Under the pieces are notes generated by a model. It saw only the letters and a list, made by a program, of their open reading frames with translations, did no database searches and had not been told where the DNA came from. From Leptodontidium sp. MPI-SDFR-AT-0119 (lineage: Eukaryota; Ascomycota; Leotiomycetes; Helotiales; Leptodontidiaceae), in the NCBI GenBank assembly GCA_020726505.1, contig JAHLEZ010000045.1:1-64000 (forward strand): 64,000 nucleotides of DNA, read 5' to 3'. Positions within the stretch are counted from its first letter, which is position 1; each line of letters opens with the position of its first letter. Position numbers and translations under genes: made by a program. Below, piece by piece: positions 31,284 to 40,653 of the stretch.

Positions 31284-32768
31284 ATGAGCTACAGCGAGAT
31301 CCGTTGTCAAATATGCGCAGTGACATTCACATCGCTCGTCTCCGCATGAAACACGAGCCTCCAGAGTCAGGATGGGGATATCCACACGGCTTGTACTATT
31401 CTGGAGACATCGTCACGACACTTCGTACGTTGTATCCTGGGCAGAGTGGGTGCGTGAATGATTTTGATGGTGAGCCTGATGGGCTGCATCTGCCTGGACG
31501 GTGGTGTACCTATGATGGTGGGTTCAACGGGTGGAAGATCGGTGCTGGGGAAATGAAGGTACGTTGCCATTTTTTACCGGGCTCAGATCATATACTAAAT
31601 TAGATCGTGGTAGGGGATGAGACATCCTCGATACATCATCCAGAAACCCACGAATCGAAACGTCAAAGATGAAGATCAGGAGGATTATGAGCGCGCAAGT
31701 AACTTTTTCGTCACTGCTCACTACGGGCATACGACACGATTTAGAGCCTGGCATATTGGCGAAAGTCAGATTTAGGATCGATACATTCCTTCCCCAGAAC
31801 TATGGACCTATTGAGCATAGCGATGAGAATCCAGTCGGAGTGCCCGTTCATGATGCTTGCTGGAAGATATTTGAGCGTGTGTCGAAATCAAAGTTGGGGA
31901 GTGTCGATCTTCAAGGGTTCATGGCCCTGTGGCATGTATGTATTGAAAAAATCCGGACTGCTGTTCTTTGACACTGATGGTGGTCTAGAGACAAGCTTGT
32001 GGGACTTGCGGATTTGCAGGGATAGATCAAGATCCAATGATCCAGAAATGTAAAGAGATGTTTTGGAAGCATCTACCTGGTACTGAGGTATGCCCGTTCA
32101 CCCCCCTTTTTTTTATATCCAGGTATTGACGTTTATGCAATTGGTATTTCGGAGCGAATCCACACGATATTCCTGGACGCATGCTGCATCTTTATAACTT
32201 CTACATGACCGAGCCGGCCGGAGAGAGCGTGTTTCGCGAAATCTCATCTCCTGGAGAAAACAAAACCGACCCCTTCAGGCTTCTCCCAGCGGAGCTCAAA
32301 ACCATGATCCGCTCCGACCTTTCCTCTCAAGGCATCGCATCCCTCCGACTGGTGTTGAGATCCTTTCGATATCTACCAAAACAACTGTTTCTCCAACTCA
32401 TCGAAAAAGAAATGCCCTGGTTCTGGGAATTCGACGAACTTGAAGCGTTCATGGAGAGGGCCCGAGCTGACTATTCCCGCGTGATTGGATATATAGAGAT
32501 AAAAGACAATCGAATCAATTGGTACGTTCTGTACAAACAGCTTTCCTTGGCCAGGGGAAGACTTTTGGGACTGCGGAACCGTGTACGGGTTTGGAATGTT
32601 GCGGAGGAAATAGCTGAGAGGATTAAGCACTTGAGAGATGATCTGGGCGAGGGAAAGGACTTGTCACTTCTGCCTACCGAGAAGGAGGAGGAACACGAGA
32701 ATAGGATTAAGCAATGCGGCTTTTCCTACTTCAAGTATAATCGAACTTTAGGGCCACATAGGATGTAG
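31284..32768 (+). pseudogene. Decayed F-box-like protein gene
   Basis: The ATG at 31284 begins M-S-Y-S-E-I-R-C-Q-I-C-A-V, a start I associate with a large leotiomycete F-box-like family. The continuation (I-A-R-L-R, E-P-P-E-S-G-W-G) is in another frame after about 15 codons. After a GTACGT donor near 31558 the frame changes again around 31690-31760, then reads V-P-V-H-D-A-C-W-K-I-F-E-R-V and L-G-S-V-D-L-Q-G-F. From 32181 a clean frame of 195 codons holds the F-box-like core (F-R-L-L-P-A-E-L-K-T-M-I, L-R-L-V-L-R-S-F-R-Y-L-P) and a charged C-terminus. Two frame breaks cannot be explained by introns I can see. An expressed shorter protein from the 3' part remains possible. Confidence 0.55.
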
Positions 32769-33262
32769 CTTTCTTGAGCATTTGATGGGATGAATTCGGG
32801 AAATGCACCGACAAACTATATACTGCAGAAACGTCGTAAGCCAAAACATTTGGTACGATATTCCCAAACGAAAAAAACTCATACGAACAAACAGAATATA
32901 AAATTTGAGGCTGTTATCCCTTAAACTGCGACAAGCGCACTTGCTCAGGATGTCCCACCTGAAGCGAGTCGCCACAAGACGGGAATGTTTAGCGTCTAAT
33001 ACGCTATAATTGCGCAGATCTGCCACTAAGACTCCTCAAGCTCGCTAAATTGAGGGGCAATTGCAGGCCTCGCTACAGTGTCTTGTCTTCGGGCTGTGCG
33101 CCGAATCGCAGTTAAAGGGATAAGAAGAAACCTCCCCCCCACCCACCAACCAATCTTGACGCCTCACATACCAGGCCACAATCCAGGCGGCACCTCGAGA
33201 TTTCGTAGGTAACTCAAGCAACACCACCAAACCCCTCCAACAACCATACAAACACCGCAACC
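32769..33262. promoter_or_regulatory. Upstream region of ret3
   Basis: No coding sequence seen. C-rich tract near 33133-33150 and a CA-rich leader before the ATG. Confidence 0.4.
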
Positions 33263-34075
33263 ATGGCGCCCTCAATGTCCCTCTTCGCTGTAAACGCGAT
33301 CCTCATCCTCAACTCTGAAGACGGATCCCGCGTGTTCGCAAAATACTACAATGCACCCCACCACACAACGACAGCTGGCCACGCATCAAGTACGTGCTCC
33401 CACCCCCCTCCAAAATCACCTTTCCATATTCATATCCATATCCCGGACCGCCGCTGACATTCGGACGCATTGTACAGATCCTCCAGCAGCACCCTACGCA
33501 GATGTCAAAGCCCAAAAAGCATTCGAGAAAGGTCTCCTCGAGAAGACAGCCAAGCAGACCGCAGACATCATCCTCTACGACAACCGGATCGTGCTGTACA
33601 AGAGCGAGAGCGACATCATGATGTATGTCGTCGGTGGCGTGGACGAGAACGAGATTATGTTGTACAATGTTATTCTTGCGATGAGGGATTCGCTGCATTT
33701 GCTGTTCAAGTATGTCTCTACATCCTCTTTCTATTACTATTACCCAGACTGGATTCCCGCCAATGCGCAGACACCACTTGGAGCAGAATGAGGGGGACGT
33801 CAGAAAGCAGGACTGATTCTATTTTTCGCAGGCAATCGGTGGATAAACGTACTATCATCGAGAACTACGACCTTGTATCCCTCGCCCTCGATGAGATTGT
33901 CGATGATGGCATTATCCTCGAGACGGACCCTACTATCATCGTGCAACGTGTCAGCAGAGCACCCACGCAAGACGTCACGCAATTGAAGGGCATCGATCTC
34001 AGCGAGCAGGGCATGAACAATCTAGCGCAATTCGGAAAGGCGAAGTTGGGAGATTGGCTGAGGCAGGGTCTGTGA
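33263..34075 (+). CDS. ret3: Coatomer zeta subunit (zeta-COP, Ret3)
   Basis: Small subunit of the COPI F-subcomplex that drives Golgi-to-ER retrograde transport. The exons are 33263-33389, 33478-33709 and 33832-34075, totalling 200 aa. The longin/AP-sigma-like fold is evident: S-L-F-A-V-N-A-I-L-I-L-N-S-E-D-G, then V-F-A-K-Y-Y, F-E-K-G-L-L-E-K-T, D-I-I-L-Y-D-N-R-I-V-L-Y-K and N-E-I-M-L-Y-N-V. The last exon carries the helix E-N-Y-D-L-V-S-L-A-L-D-E-I-V-D-D-G-I-I-L-E-T-D. Introns split K/Q and S/N codons and keep phase. Length is normal. It is convergent with SUA5, 366 bp apart. Confidence 0.94.
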
Positions 34076-34441
34076 TTGTGACTGCTCATCGGATATTGGT
34101 ATGGAATATAGAAGGGGGGTGGTTTGTGTGGATGAGGATAGGATAGTCTCTGACAGGAGACTGTCCTGTTTGGGTGACCTACGGGATGCGCGGACTAATT
34201 GTCTGCTAGGAATGGGCGGTAGATGTCACGGCGAGATTTGCACATTGCGGGCTTGGGATACAGGGCTGCAGAAAAGCTTCGGAGTAGATTTGGAGTTCTG
34301 GGCATATTTTCCTCCCGGCTGGGAATTGGAAAAAGACATGACATCCATCCCCAATTCAAAAACATTTCAAAAGACCACAACTATTGCTGGACAATCTCAA
34401 ACCTCTAAAAGGTAGTGTTCTATATCTACTTCTCTAGATTT
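34076..34441. terminator. Convergent 3' flanks of ret3 and sua5
   Basis: 366 bp between two stop codons. No gene seen; both polyadenylation regions are expected here but no signal can be fixed. Confidence 0.35.
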
Positions 34442-35872
34442 CTAAACTTCAATCTTGGTAGCAGCCTTGCGAAGTCTATTCATGACTGCCGCAGCAATGT
34501 CGCCCTCGTCCTCAATGCCCTCCACGTAAACAACGTCTACTTCTCTGAGGTCGAGTTCTCGTAGGGCAGAGAAGAGACCGTGGGCAATATCCTTCGTATC
34601 TTTCCCCAAAGAGATATCAATGACTTCTCCAAGCAGTGTATTAGTGTTCTTAGTTGACACACCATTGCTCTTTTCCTCGGGGTTGAGTGCACTTTTCTGA
34701 TTCTCGACCCAGAGCTCACCCTGATGCATACCGAACGAGTTGCTGGTTTGCAGGGGTTTCTGTTGTAGGATGGTAGTCCCTTCCCCCCCATTGTGCCCCT
34801 GTCCTTTCTCGTGGAACCCAGCCCATTCTGCCCAATTCTTAGTACGGACAATTCCAATTCTGGCAGGCCGATCCAGAGCTTCGTAACCCAGATGTTCAAT
34901 TTTCTTCCCTTTGGCCTCCAAAATCAGACTCGCTTCATGAGAGATGCCAATTCGAGTAAATTTATGTTTTGGAGAGGCTTCATAGAGCACGACCTTTGCC
35001 TTCGGGCTGTAGTGCTTATATTTCATGCCTGGAGCTCGGGGAGCCTTTGAGCCCTCCTCACTGGCATCTTTGTACCCCTTCACGACCCTAGCCCAGCCTA
35101 CACACTCTCGGATTCGATCGATACTCACACCTCCTGGTCGGAGAACAACAGGAGGGTCGCACATGCCATCCACAACAGTACTCTCCACCCCGACTAGACA
35201 TGGTCCGCCGTCCAGGATGATCTCAATCTTCCCATTCAAGTCATGTCGGACATGCTCGGCAGTCGTAGGAGAGGGCTTGGTAGAAGCATTCGCAGAGGGC
35301 GCAGCGAGCGGGACTTCAGCGAGATGGATGAGGGACAGTGCCAAGGGGGAGTCGGGCATACGTGCGCCAAAGGTGGGTAAACCGGCTGTGACTTCTGGGG
35401 CCAATTTGCTGGGCTTGGGATTCGGGAGGAGAATCGTGAGTGGGCCGGGCCAGAACTTGGCAATCAAGGGTTTGTAAATGGCAGGTATTGGGTCGCTCGA
35501 GTTCAAATTTCCATTTGCGACTTTAGCTTCGGCTTCGGCTGTTGCAATCAAACTCCGCAGCATCGTCAAGTCGCAGACATGGATGATGAGTGGGTTGTCT
35601 GATGGTCGTCCCTTCGCCTTGTAGATTCCCTTGACAGCCTCACTTCTTGTAGCATCTGCTCCCAAACCATAAACCGTTTCCGTGGGGAATCCAACTGGTA
35701 TGATGCCCTCTCGCAAATATGTGGCAGCTTCCCGCAAAGGTTGTAAATCCTTTGCATCCGTTGGCAATTCCCAAGTCTCCAGCGTTTTCTCATCCTTGAA
35801 CTTCCCCAAATTGCCAATATTGACACGCAGAATGCGCGTTTCTGCCATCTTTCCGTTGGTACTTGCAGCCAT
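34442..35872 (-). CDS. sua5: Threonylcarbamoyl-AMP synthase Sua5/YrdC
   Basis: Makes threonylcarbamoyl-AMP from Thr, bicarbonate and ATP for t6A modification of ANN-decoding tRNAs. The frame is 476 aa from the ATG at 35872; the open frame continues upstream but without another ATG. The YrdC domain has G-F-P-T-E-T-V-Y-G-L-G-A-D-A, the K-x-R motif in K-G-R-P-S-D-N-P-L, A-P-S-A-N-A-S and a V-G-V-E-S-T-V-V strand. The linker A-P-G-M-K-Y-K-H-Y-S-P covers the active site, followed by the C-terminal Sua5 Rossmann-like domain. A mitochondrial form could arise from an upstream start in an unseen exon. Length and motifs are normal. Confidence 0.95.
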   Translation of the reverse strand: MAASTNGKMAETRILRVNIGNLGKFKDEKTLETWELPTDAKDLQPLREAATYLREGIIPVGFPTETVYGLGADATRSEAVKGIYKAKGRPSDNPLIIHVCDLTMLRSLIATAEAEAKVANGNLNSSDPIPAIYKPLIAKFWPGPLTILLPNPKPSKLAPEVTAGLPTFGARMPDSPLALSLIHLAEVPLAAPSANASTKPSPTTAEHVRHDLNGKIEIILDGGPCLVGVESTVVDGMCDPPVVLRPGGVSIDRIRECVGWARVVKGYKDASEEGSKAPRAPGMKYKHYSPKAKVVLYEASPKHKFTRIGISHEASLILEAKGKKIEHLGYEALDRPARIGIVRTKNWAEWAGFHEKGQGHNGGEGTTILQQKPLQTSNSFGMHQGELWVENQKSALNPEEKSNGVSTKNTNTLLGEVIDISLGKDTKDIAHGLFSALRELDLREVDVVYVEGIEDEGDIAAAVMNRLRKAATKIEV

Positions 35873-37070
35873 CTTGAAAGAGCCTTTGAGTATCTGTTCT
35901 GCCAAACTTCGACGAGCAGGAAGAGCCAGTGTGTCTATCGCCGTATCCTACGACTTCTGCGCTTGAATGAACCTGTAAATGGTATTCGGGGCGTGTTGTA
36001 CATTCTCAGGCTTTCGAGTATCAGTGTGTTATTTGGTCTGGAGACATTGATGGTTGGTGTTGTTCTTTTGAGAGTGATGAGAGGAAGTTAGTGTTGTGGG
36101 AAGAGGATGACTCGAAGTGGATAAATTTTGGTGTAAGGCTGAGAATTCCTTAGCGCGAGGCTACATGGATCTCTCGCTTAACCCAACCTCTCTCTCCTCT
36201 CTCAAATCTGATGACGTTGAAGCATCAAAGTGACCTTTCTTGCAAATTTTCTTCCTGACCATTACCATCGGGGAGCCCTGGATACCCTTTCTCTTTCCAT
36301 GAATCCCAGAAGCAGAATCGGCTTTGAGACGCATCTCATCGTCACACTCTTCTCAGTCACCGCTGTGAGCTCCTCCCCAGAAGGTGCATTGGATTGAGCC
36401 AGAGACAGAAATTGAGCAGTGACATCAAAAGGCGCAAAGAATATTCACCATCTTTGATTCTGCGAAGATTCGTTTGAGGCCCTCGTCCTCCTTTCTGAAT
36501 GCTTCATAGCAAGTGACTGGACAAAGTCACCAGTACCCTATGTCATGGTGTCTAGGTTCTATGCAGTGTTAGGATATGTCTCTTGCACATGTCAACTTCT
36601 TCCCTGGCTGTGCACACAGGCTACGTGCAGTAATTTCTTAGAATTTTCTTTCAGTCCTGTGCCTCCAACAATCCCGAAGATAATCGATGGCTTTCCTCTT
36701 GCATTTGGGCTCACGTCTTCTGAGCATAGACTTGACCATAGACGGGTCGCACTTTGTCTGATCACCGTCAAATCTGTCAAACTCTACGGTTTGGAGATTT
36801 CAATGTTCAATGTCGTGCTTAGGCCTTTCAAAGGTGTATGTCTGGAGCTTCGACCATGCCAGGTATCGTGAAAGAAGGCTTGTCGGCAAACCTACGCATG
36901 TTTCCGGGGTGCCTTTGATTCATGCTTACACTCCGTTGGGAGTAACTCCCTGGACAAATTTTCTCAGAGGCATATATTGGGTAGTGACCTCCAACAAATT
37001 TTACATTTCTCCAATTCAGCATCAAAGCACCACGAGTTCTCGTCAAGAGAGCCAGTCGGGGAGGAATATC
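35873..37070. other. Upstream flank of sua5 and of paralogue A
   Basis: 1.2 kb without a supported gene. The frame of paralogue A stays open upstream of 37071 to about 36810 but has no ATG there. Confidence 0.45.
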
Positions 37071-37974
37071 ATGTCAAGTGTACTAATGGACCTTTCAAAT
37101 TTGTCAGATATGTCAGAAGAGGAACAAATCGACGGCGCACCACCAAACCATCGAAGCACCCAAGGCGCTGATGTTGATATGGATGTCGATTCGTATGCTG
37201 ATTCGGATTATAATTCAAATGATTCAGATTCAGATTTGGATGGAAACACCACGGTTGCAATCTACGATATCATCGTATGTCCACACTCTCATTCGTTCTT
37301 CTTGATGGCCCCAGCTCTCAATATCTTCCATTCTTTTCTCAACGCTCTGCTATGAACCACGGCAATATGGGAGACTTTCACACACAATATTTGAAAGAAT
37401 TGGAGCTGACCTTCAAAAGTGGAGTGTTCGTCACGACGATAAATTCGGGAATCTTGCGCGAGGGGACTTCGAAGAGAGACTCAAGATCCGGAGAGTTTCC
37501 AATGGCGGAGCGGACGGCACACTTGACACGTACCACACGTTCTCCTTCCGACATGGCAAGTACTTAGTCAAGGGCTATTGTGATCTATCAGACGGAAGCA
37601 TACCTGTCCACGGACCGTTCGGAAACTTCAGTATGCAATGGATGAACGGTGCTATGGTGACGGATTTCGTTGAAGGCGACTGGGAGGCAGATGACCAAGG
37701 AAATGGTTATTTCCATCTCGGTTTCATGAATAATTTGGTTGATGATCACGGTGCAGCAATCCTGGCCTTTCGGTTTTTGCTAGGGCAAGCAGGGGAGTCG
37801 AAGCCGAATACTCAGGTCTACGGATGGGCTAAGTTGAGAACTGGACTTGACGGATGTCCCCCTGCTGAGATCAGTGAAGCAGAGAAGCAGAGACTGGATG
37901 GCAATGACTCTGGAGATATGGAGCCAGATTTACTTGGCAGGTTGAGATCGCTGTTCAGCGCAGCGGATCGTTGA
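37071..37974 (+). CDS. AIYD-W family paralogue A (unrecognised family)
   Basis: Two exons, 37071-37274 and 37420-37974, give 252 aa; the intron has a GTATGT donor, a GCTGAC branch-like site and an AAAAG acceptor. The N-terminus is acidic and disordered with D/S/N repeats (N-D-S-D-S-D-L-D). It is followed by V-A-I-Y-D-I-I at residues 62-68, the intron, then W69. The second exon carries a segment equivalent to the Y-K-A-Y/Cys core (K-Y-L-V-K-G-Y-C-D-L), a G-W-A-K-L-R motif and an E-I-S-E-A-E-K-Q-R-L helix. No signal peptide or membrane span. First of five same-strand copies through 46.4 kb. I recognise no domain; the family is defined here only by comparing the five copies. Confidence 0.75.
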
Positions 37975-38275
37975 GTTCTGGGGCTTATCTTGCCCAAAAG
38001 GAACGCTGGGGTTTTGAGTTTTCGCTGTTGTCTCTTTGGGGGATTTGTTTTTCGACGTTCTTGCATGCTTTGGAATTTGGATACATTGGTTTCATTGATA
38101 GGGATGGGCTGATAGTCAATGAGGTGTCTTTATCGTTAGCTGGAGAAAATTCTACAACTGCCTACTCTGCATGAATCCCGCTCTTTGGTGTCATAAAATT
38201 GCCATGCAGGCTATGTCTCGACCTTTCGTTGTGACAAAGGTGTTGTTCTCTTACATGATAGCTTGCCTTTCCGGC

Positions 38276-38296
38276 CCTTTCGTGACGAGCGAAAGG
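38276..38296. promoter_or_regulatory. Perfect 7-bp inverted repeat
   Basis: CCTTTCG and CGAAAGG arms (38276-38282, 38290-38296) enclose a 7-nt loop, about 150 bp upstream of copy B and just before two TTCTAGAA sites. Confidence 0.45.
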
Positions 38297-38303
38297 AGTT
38301 TCT

Positions 38304-38342
38304 TTCTAGAAGGATGTCGGAGAACCTCGCTCCTTTCTAGAA
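38304..38342. promoter_or_regulatory. Two heat-shock-element-like TTCTAGAA palindromes
   Basis: Identical 8-bp palindromes at 38304-38311 and 38335-38342, 31 bp apart (about three helical turns). TTCnnGAA is the core inverted unit of HSF binding sites. They lie 108-146 bp upstream of the B start codon. Function is inferred from the motif only. Confidence 0.4.
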
Positions 38343-38354
38343 AGGCAACCGAGG

Positions 38355-38363
38355 ATATATATA
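38355..38363 (+). promoter_or_regulatory. TATA-like element of paralogue B
   Basis: ATATATATA about 87 bp before the ATG at 38450, downstream of the palindromes and followed by a CT-rich stretch as at fungal transcription starts. Confidence 0.45.
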
Positions 38364-38449
38364 CTGTCTTCCTTCCCTCATTCCTCTCTTCAAATTCTCA
38401 ACTTCGACTTCTCTAATCCTGTGAGAGGACAGCCTTTCAGCAACCAACC

Positions 38450-39103
38450 ATGTCAGATACATCATCTCCAGAGAATGAGTGACCTTCTGACACGAATTCA
38501 TCGACAGAGGGGTGCGGACTACAGATCGAAACCATCGCCATCTATGACATCCTGGTACCTATCATCCCTTCATCCCCTTCCCTTAGTTTTGCTCCCCACC
38601 TAACCAAATCTTCTGGATAGTTCGATGTCGGAAGTGGCAGCAGCGGCCAAAGAAGTTACGGGGGAGACAACATCACAATCAAGCGCATTGAAATAGAGGA
38701 CTTCGATTTTCCCGACCCACCACTCACTGAAGAAGAAGAAGAATACCGCTACAAAGCCTACTTCCACTACAGCAGTTTCGACGGTGTATTCACCTGCAAA
38801 GCATTCGCTGACGAAAAAACCTTCTCGGATTTCAAGGTGTGCAGAAAGAATCGAAGCATGAAGGAGTCCATTCTGGGCGAATATGATACGCAGTTTCGTT
38901 TCGAAGATGGAGTTGTGGACGATGCTGGGAATCCGTTCATGTGGTTCTTTATGGCTTTTGATGGGAAGTTGGATGGTGTTGAGATTTGTGGAAGGGCGAA
39001 ATTGAGAGATGGAACGGACTCTGAAGAGGAGACGGAGACGGCGTTGACCGAGGGGGAGAGAAAGATGTTGGATGATTGTGAGCTTTCGTTTGATGATAAG
39101 TAG
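38450..39103 (+). pseudogene. AIYD-W family paralogue B with early in-frame stop
   Basis: The ATG at 38450 is followed after ten codons by TGA at 38480-38482; the same frame then runs on through T-I-A-I-Y-D-I-L to a donor at 38555. The second exon, 38621-39103, is fully open: Y-R-Y-K-A-Y-F-H-Y, F-T-C-K-A-F, G-R-A-K-L-R and T-E-G-E-R-K-M-L. The residue after the motif is F instead of W. Without the TGA the product would be about 195 aa. The stop fits a single C-to-T change at CGA. No other ATG precedes the motif, so the copy is either recently dead, uses readthrough, or contains a sequencing error. The remaining frame shows no further damage, which favours a young event. Confidence 0.6.
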
Positions 39104-39664
39104 AGGGGGTTTGGAGGTTGGGGTGTGTTGCTTGTATGGTTGATTGGGATATCTGACTTCATTCTTTCAGATGGGTGTACCAAGGAGTTGCTTGTGGGTC
39201 GGTGATTTTTGTTTCCTAGCTGTAAATTGGAACAATAGTCCCTTGTCTGACCAGAGCAACCTGAAATTAATAAAAGGTTCATAGAAGATCGGATCTAGGA
39301 CGTTTTCCGCCGTTCCTTGGAGATTTGAGATTTGGGATTTGACGTCTGACAACGATTCCAGTATGAAGTTGGATGTTAAATTTTGTTGATTTTATATAGT
39401 TCAAAGCTGGATAGATTAGACCTCTGTTTCACAGCATGATGTTTTCCAGCTATCTGATCTCATAGCCAAGAGTGTGATCTAGACTTCTTTTTTAAACTTT
39501 TCTTAATTCCAGACGAGTCGCGATGATTCCATTCAGCTTTGTGAATACTAGCCATACTAACTCAACAAAGGCGAACTCGTCTTTCGCGCTAAGCAGATAT
39601 TGATAAACAAAAATCTCGAACTACCTCGCCTCGAAAATCTTCCTACAACGTCGATAAATCCGCC
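39104..39664. other. Intergenic between paralogues B and C
   Basis: AT-rich around 39360-39510; no gene seen. Confidence 0.45.
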
Positions 39665-40386
39665 ATGCCGAAACCAAAATCACCAGAGATGCAAGGCCTA
39701 CTGAGTGACCCGAACTCAACGGTTCCAGTTGTGGTATATGAAGGCGAAACAATCGCGATCTACGATGTTGTCGTAAGTCTCTCTTACAATGTTCAGATTT
39801 CGGCGTTTCGCTCAAATTAAATCCACGAGGAGTACCATCCTACTCAGAACTCTTCCTCCAGCACACCAACGCTAACACATATCTCAAAATCCAGTGGCGT
39901 ACTGGTGATGGTGGTGAAATCAGCAACCTACGAGGCTTCGTGTCCAAAACCCTAATCATTAACCGCATCGAAGTCAAGGACAAGAAACACATCCACCGAA
40001 CCTACAAAGCCTACTTCACCTACACGCTCGCCAACGGCAAAGACATTCTCACCAACGTATACAACTGCAAAGCCTCCCGCGATGAGTTCGCCTTCTTCGA
40101 CTTTACTTTCCTCCGAGTCGGCGAGCATTCCTGCATGGAGAAACCACGCTTTTTCTTCCCTGCCACTCCGGTCCTGGATGATGATGAGAATCTGTTTATG
40201 GGCTTGTGTATGGTATTTAGGAAGGCGGACTGGGAACAGGTGATGGTTGGGGCCTGGGCGAAGTTGAGGATCGTGGCTAATGTGCCAGCGGAGTTGAGCG
40301 ATAGGGAGTATGGGCGGTTGTCTGATCCGGAGGGATTGCCGAAGAGCATTCACAAGAAGGAAATCTTCGATCGTTGGTTTCGATGA
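39665..40386 (+). CDS. AIYD-W family paralogue C
   Basis: Exons 39665-39772 and 39895-40386 give 199 aa. The short N-terminus leads to E-T-I-A-I-Y-D-V-V (residues 29-36). A phase-0 intron with a GTAAGT donor follows, and exon 2 opens with W37, exactly as in copy A. The core has R-T-Y-K-A-Y-F-T-Y and V-Y-N-C-K-A-S. The C-terminal half has V-G-A-W-A-K-L-R and A-E-L-S-D-R-E-Y-G-R-L. No signal peptide, membrane helix or recognised domain. This is the cleanest copy for defining the family. Confidence 0.8.
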
Positions 40387-40653
40387 ATCCTTACTTCAGA
40401 GGGATGGAGTTGGGGGCGTGCTTTCCCCTGAAGGGAACTTACATGGGCTTTGTTTTTCATCGAGATGTTGTTCTCGCTTGTGGATTCTGCGTTAGCTCAC
40501 ATGGGAAGCCGAAAACTACTTCTTCCTATTCATTTAAGGCGAGCGATCGTGTGACTTGCACTGAATCTGATCGTTAGGCCAGCATCACTCTGCTCCATGA
40601 AGTGACAGACAAGAAAATGTGAATAACATGGACCAAATATTGAATTTCTCATT

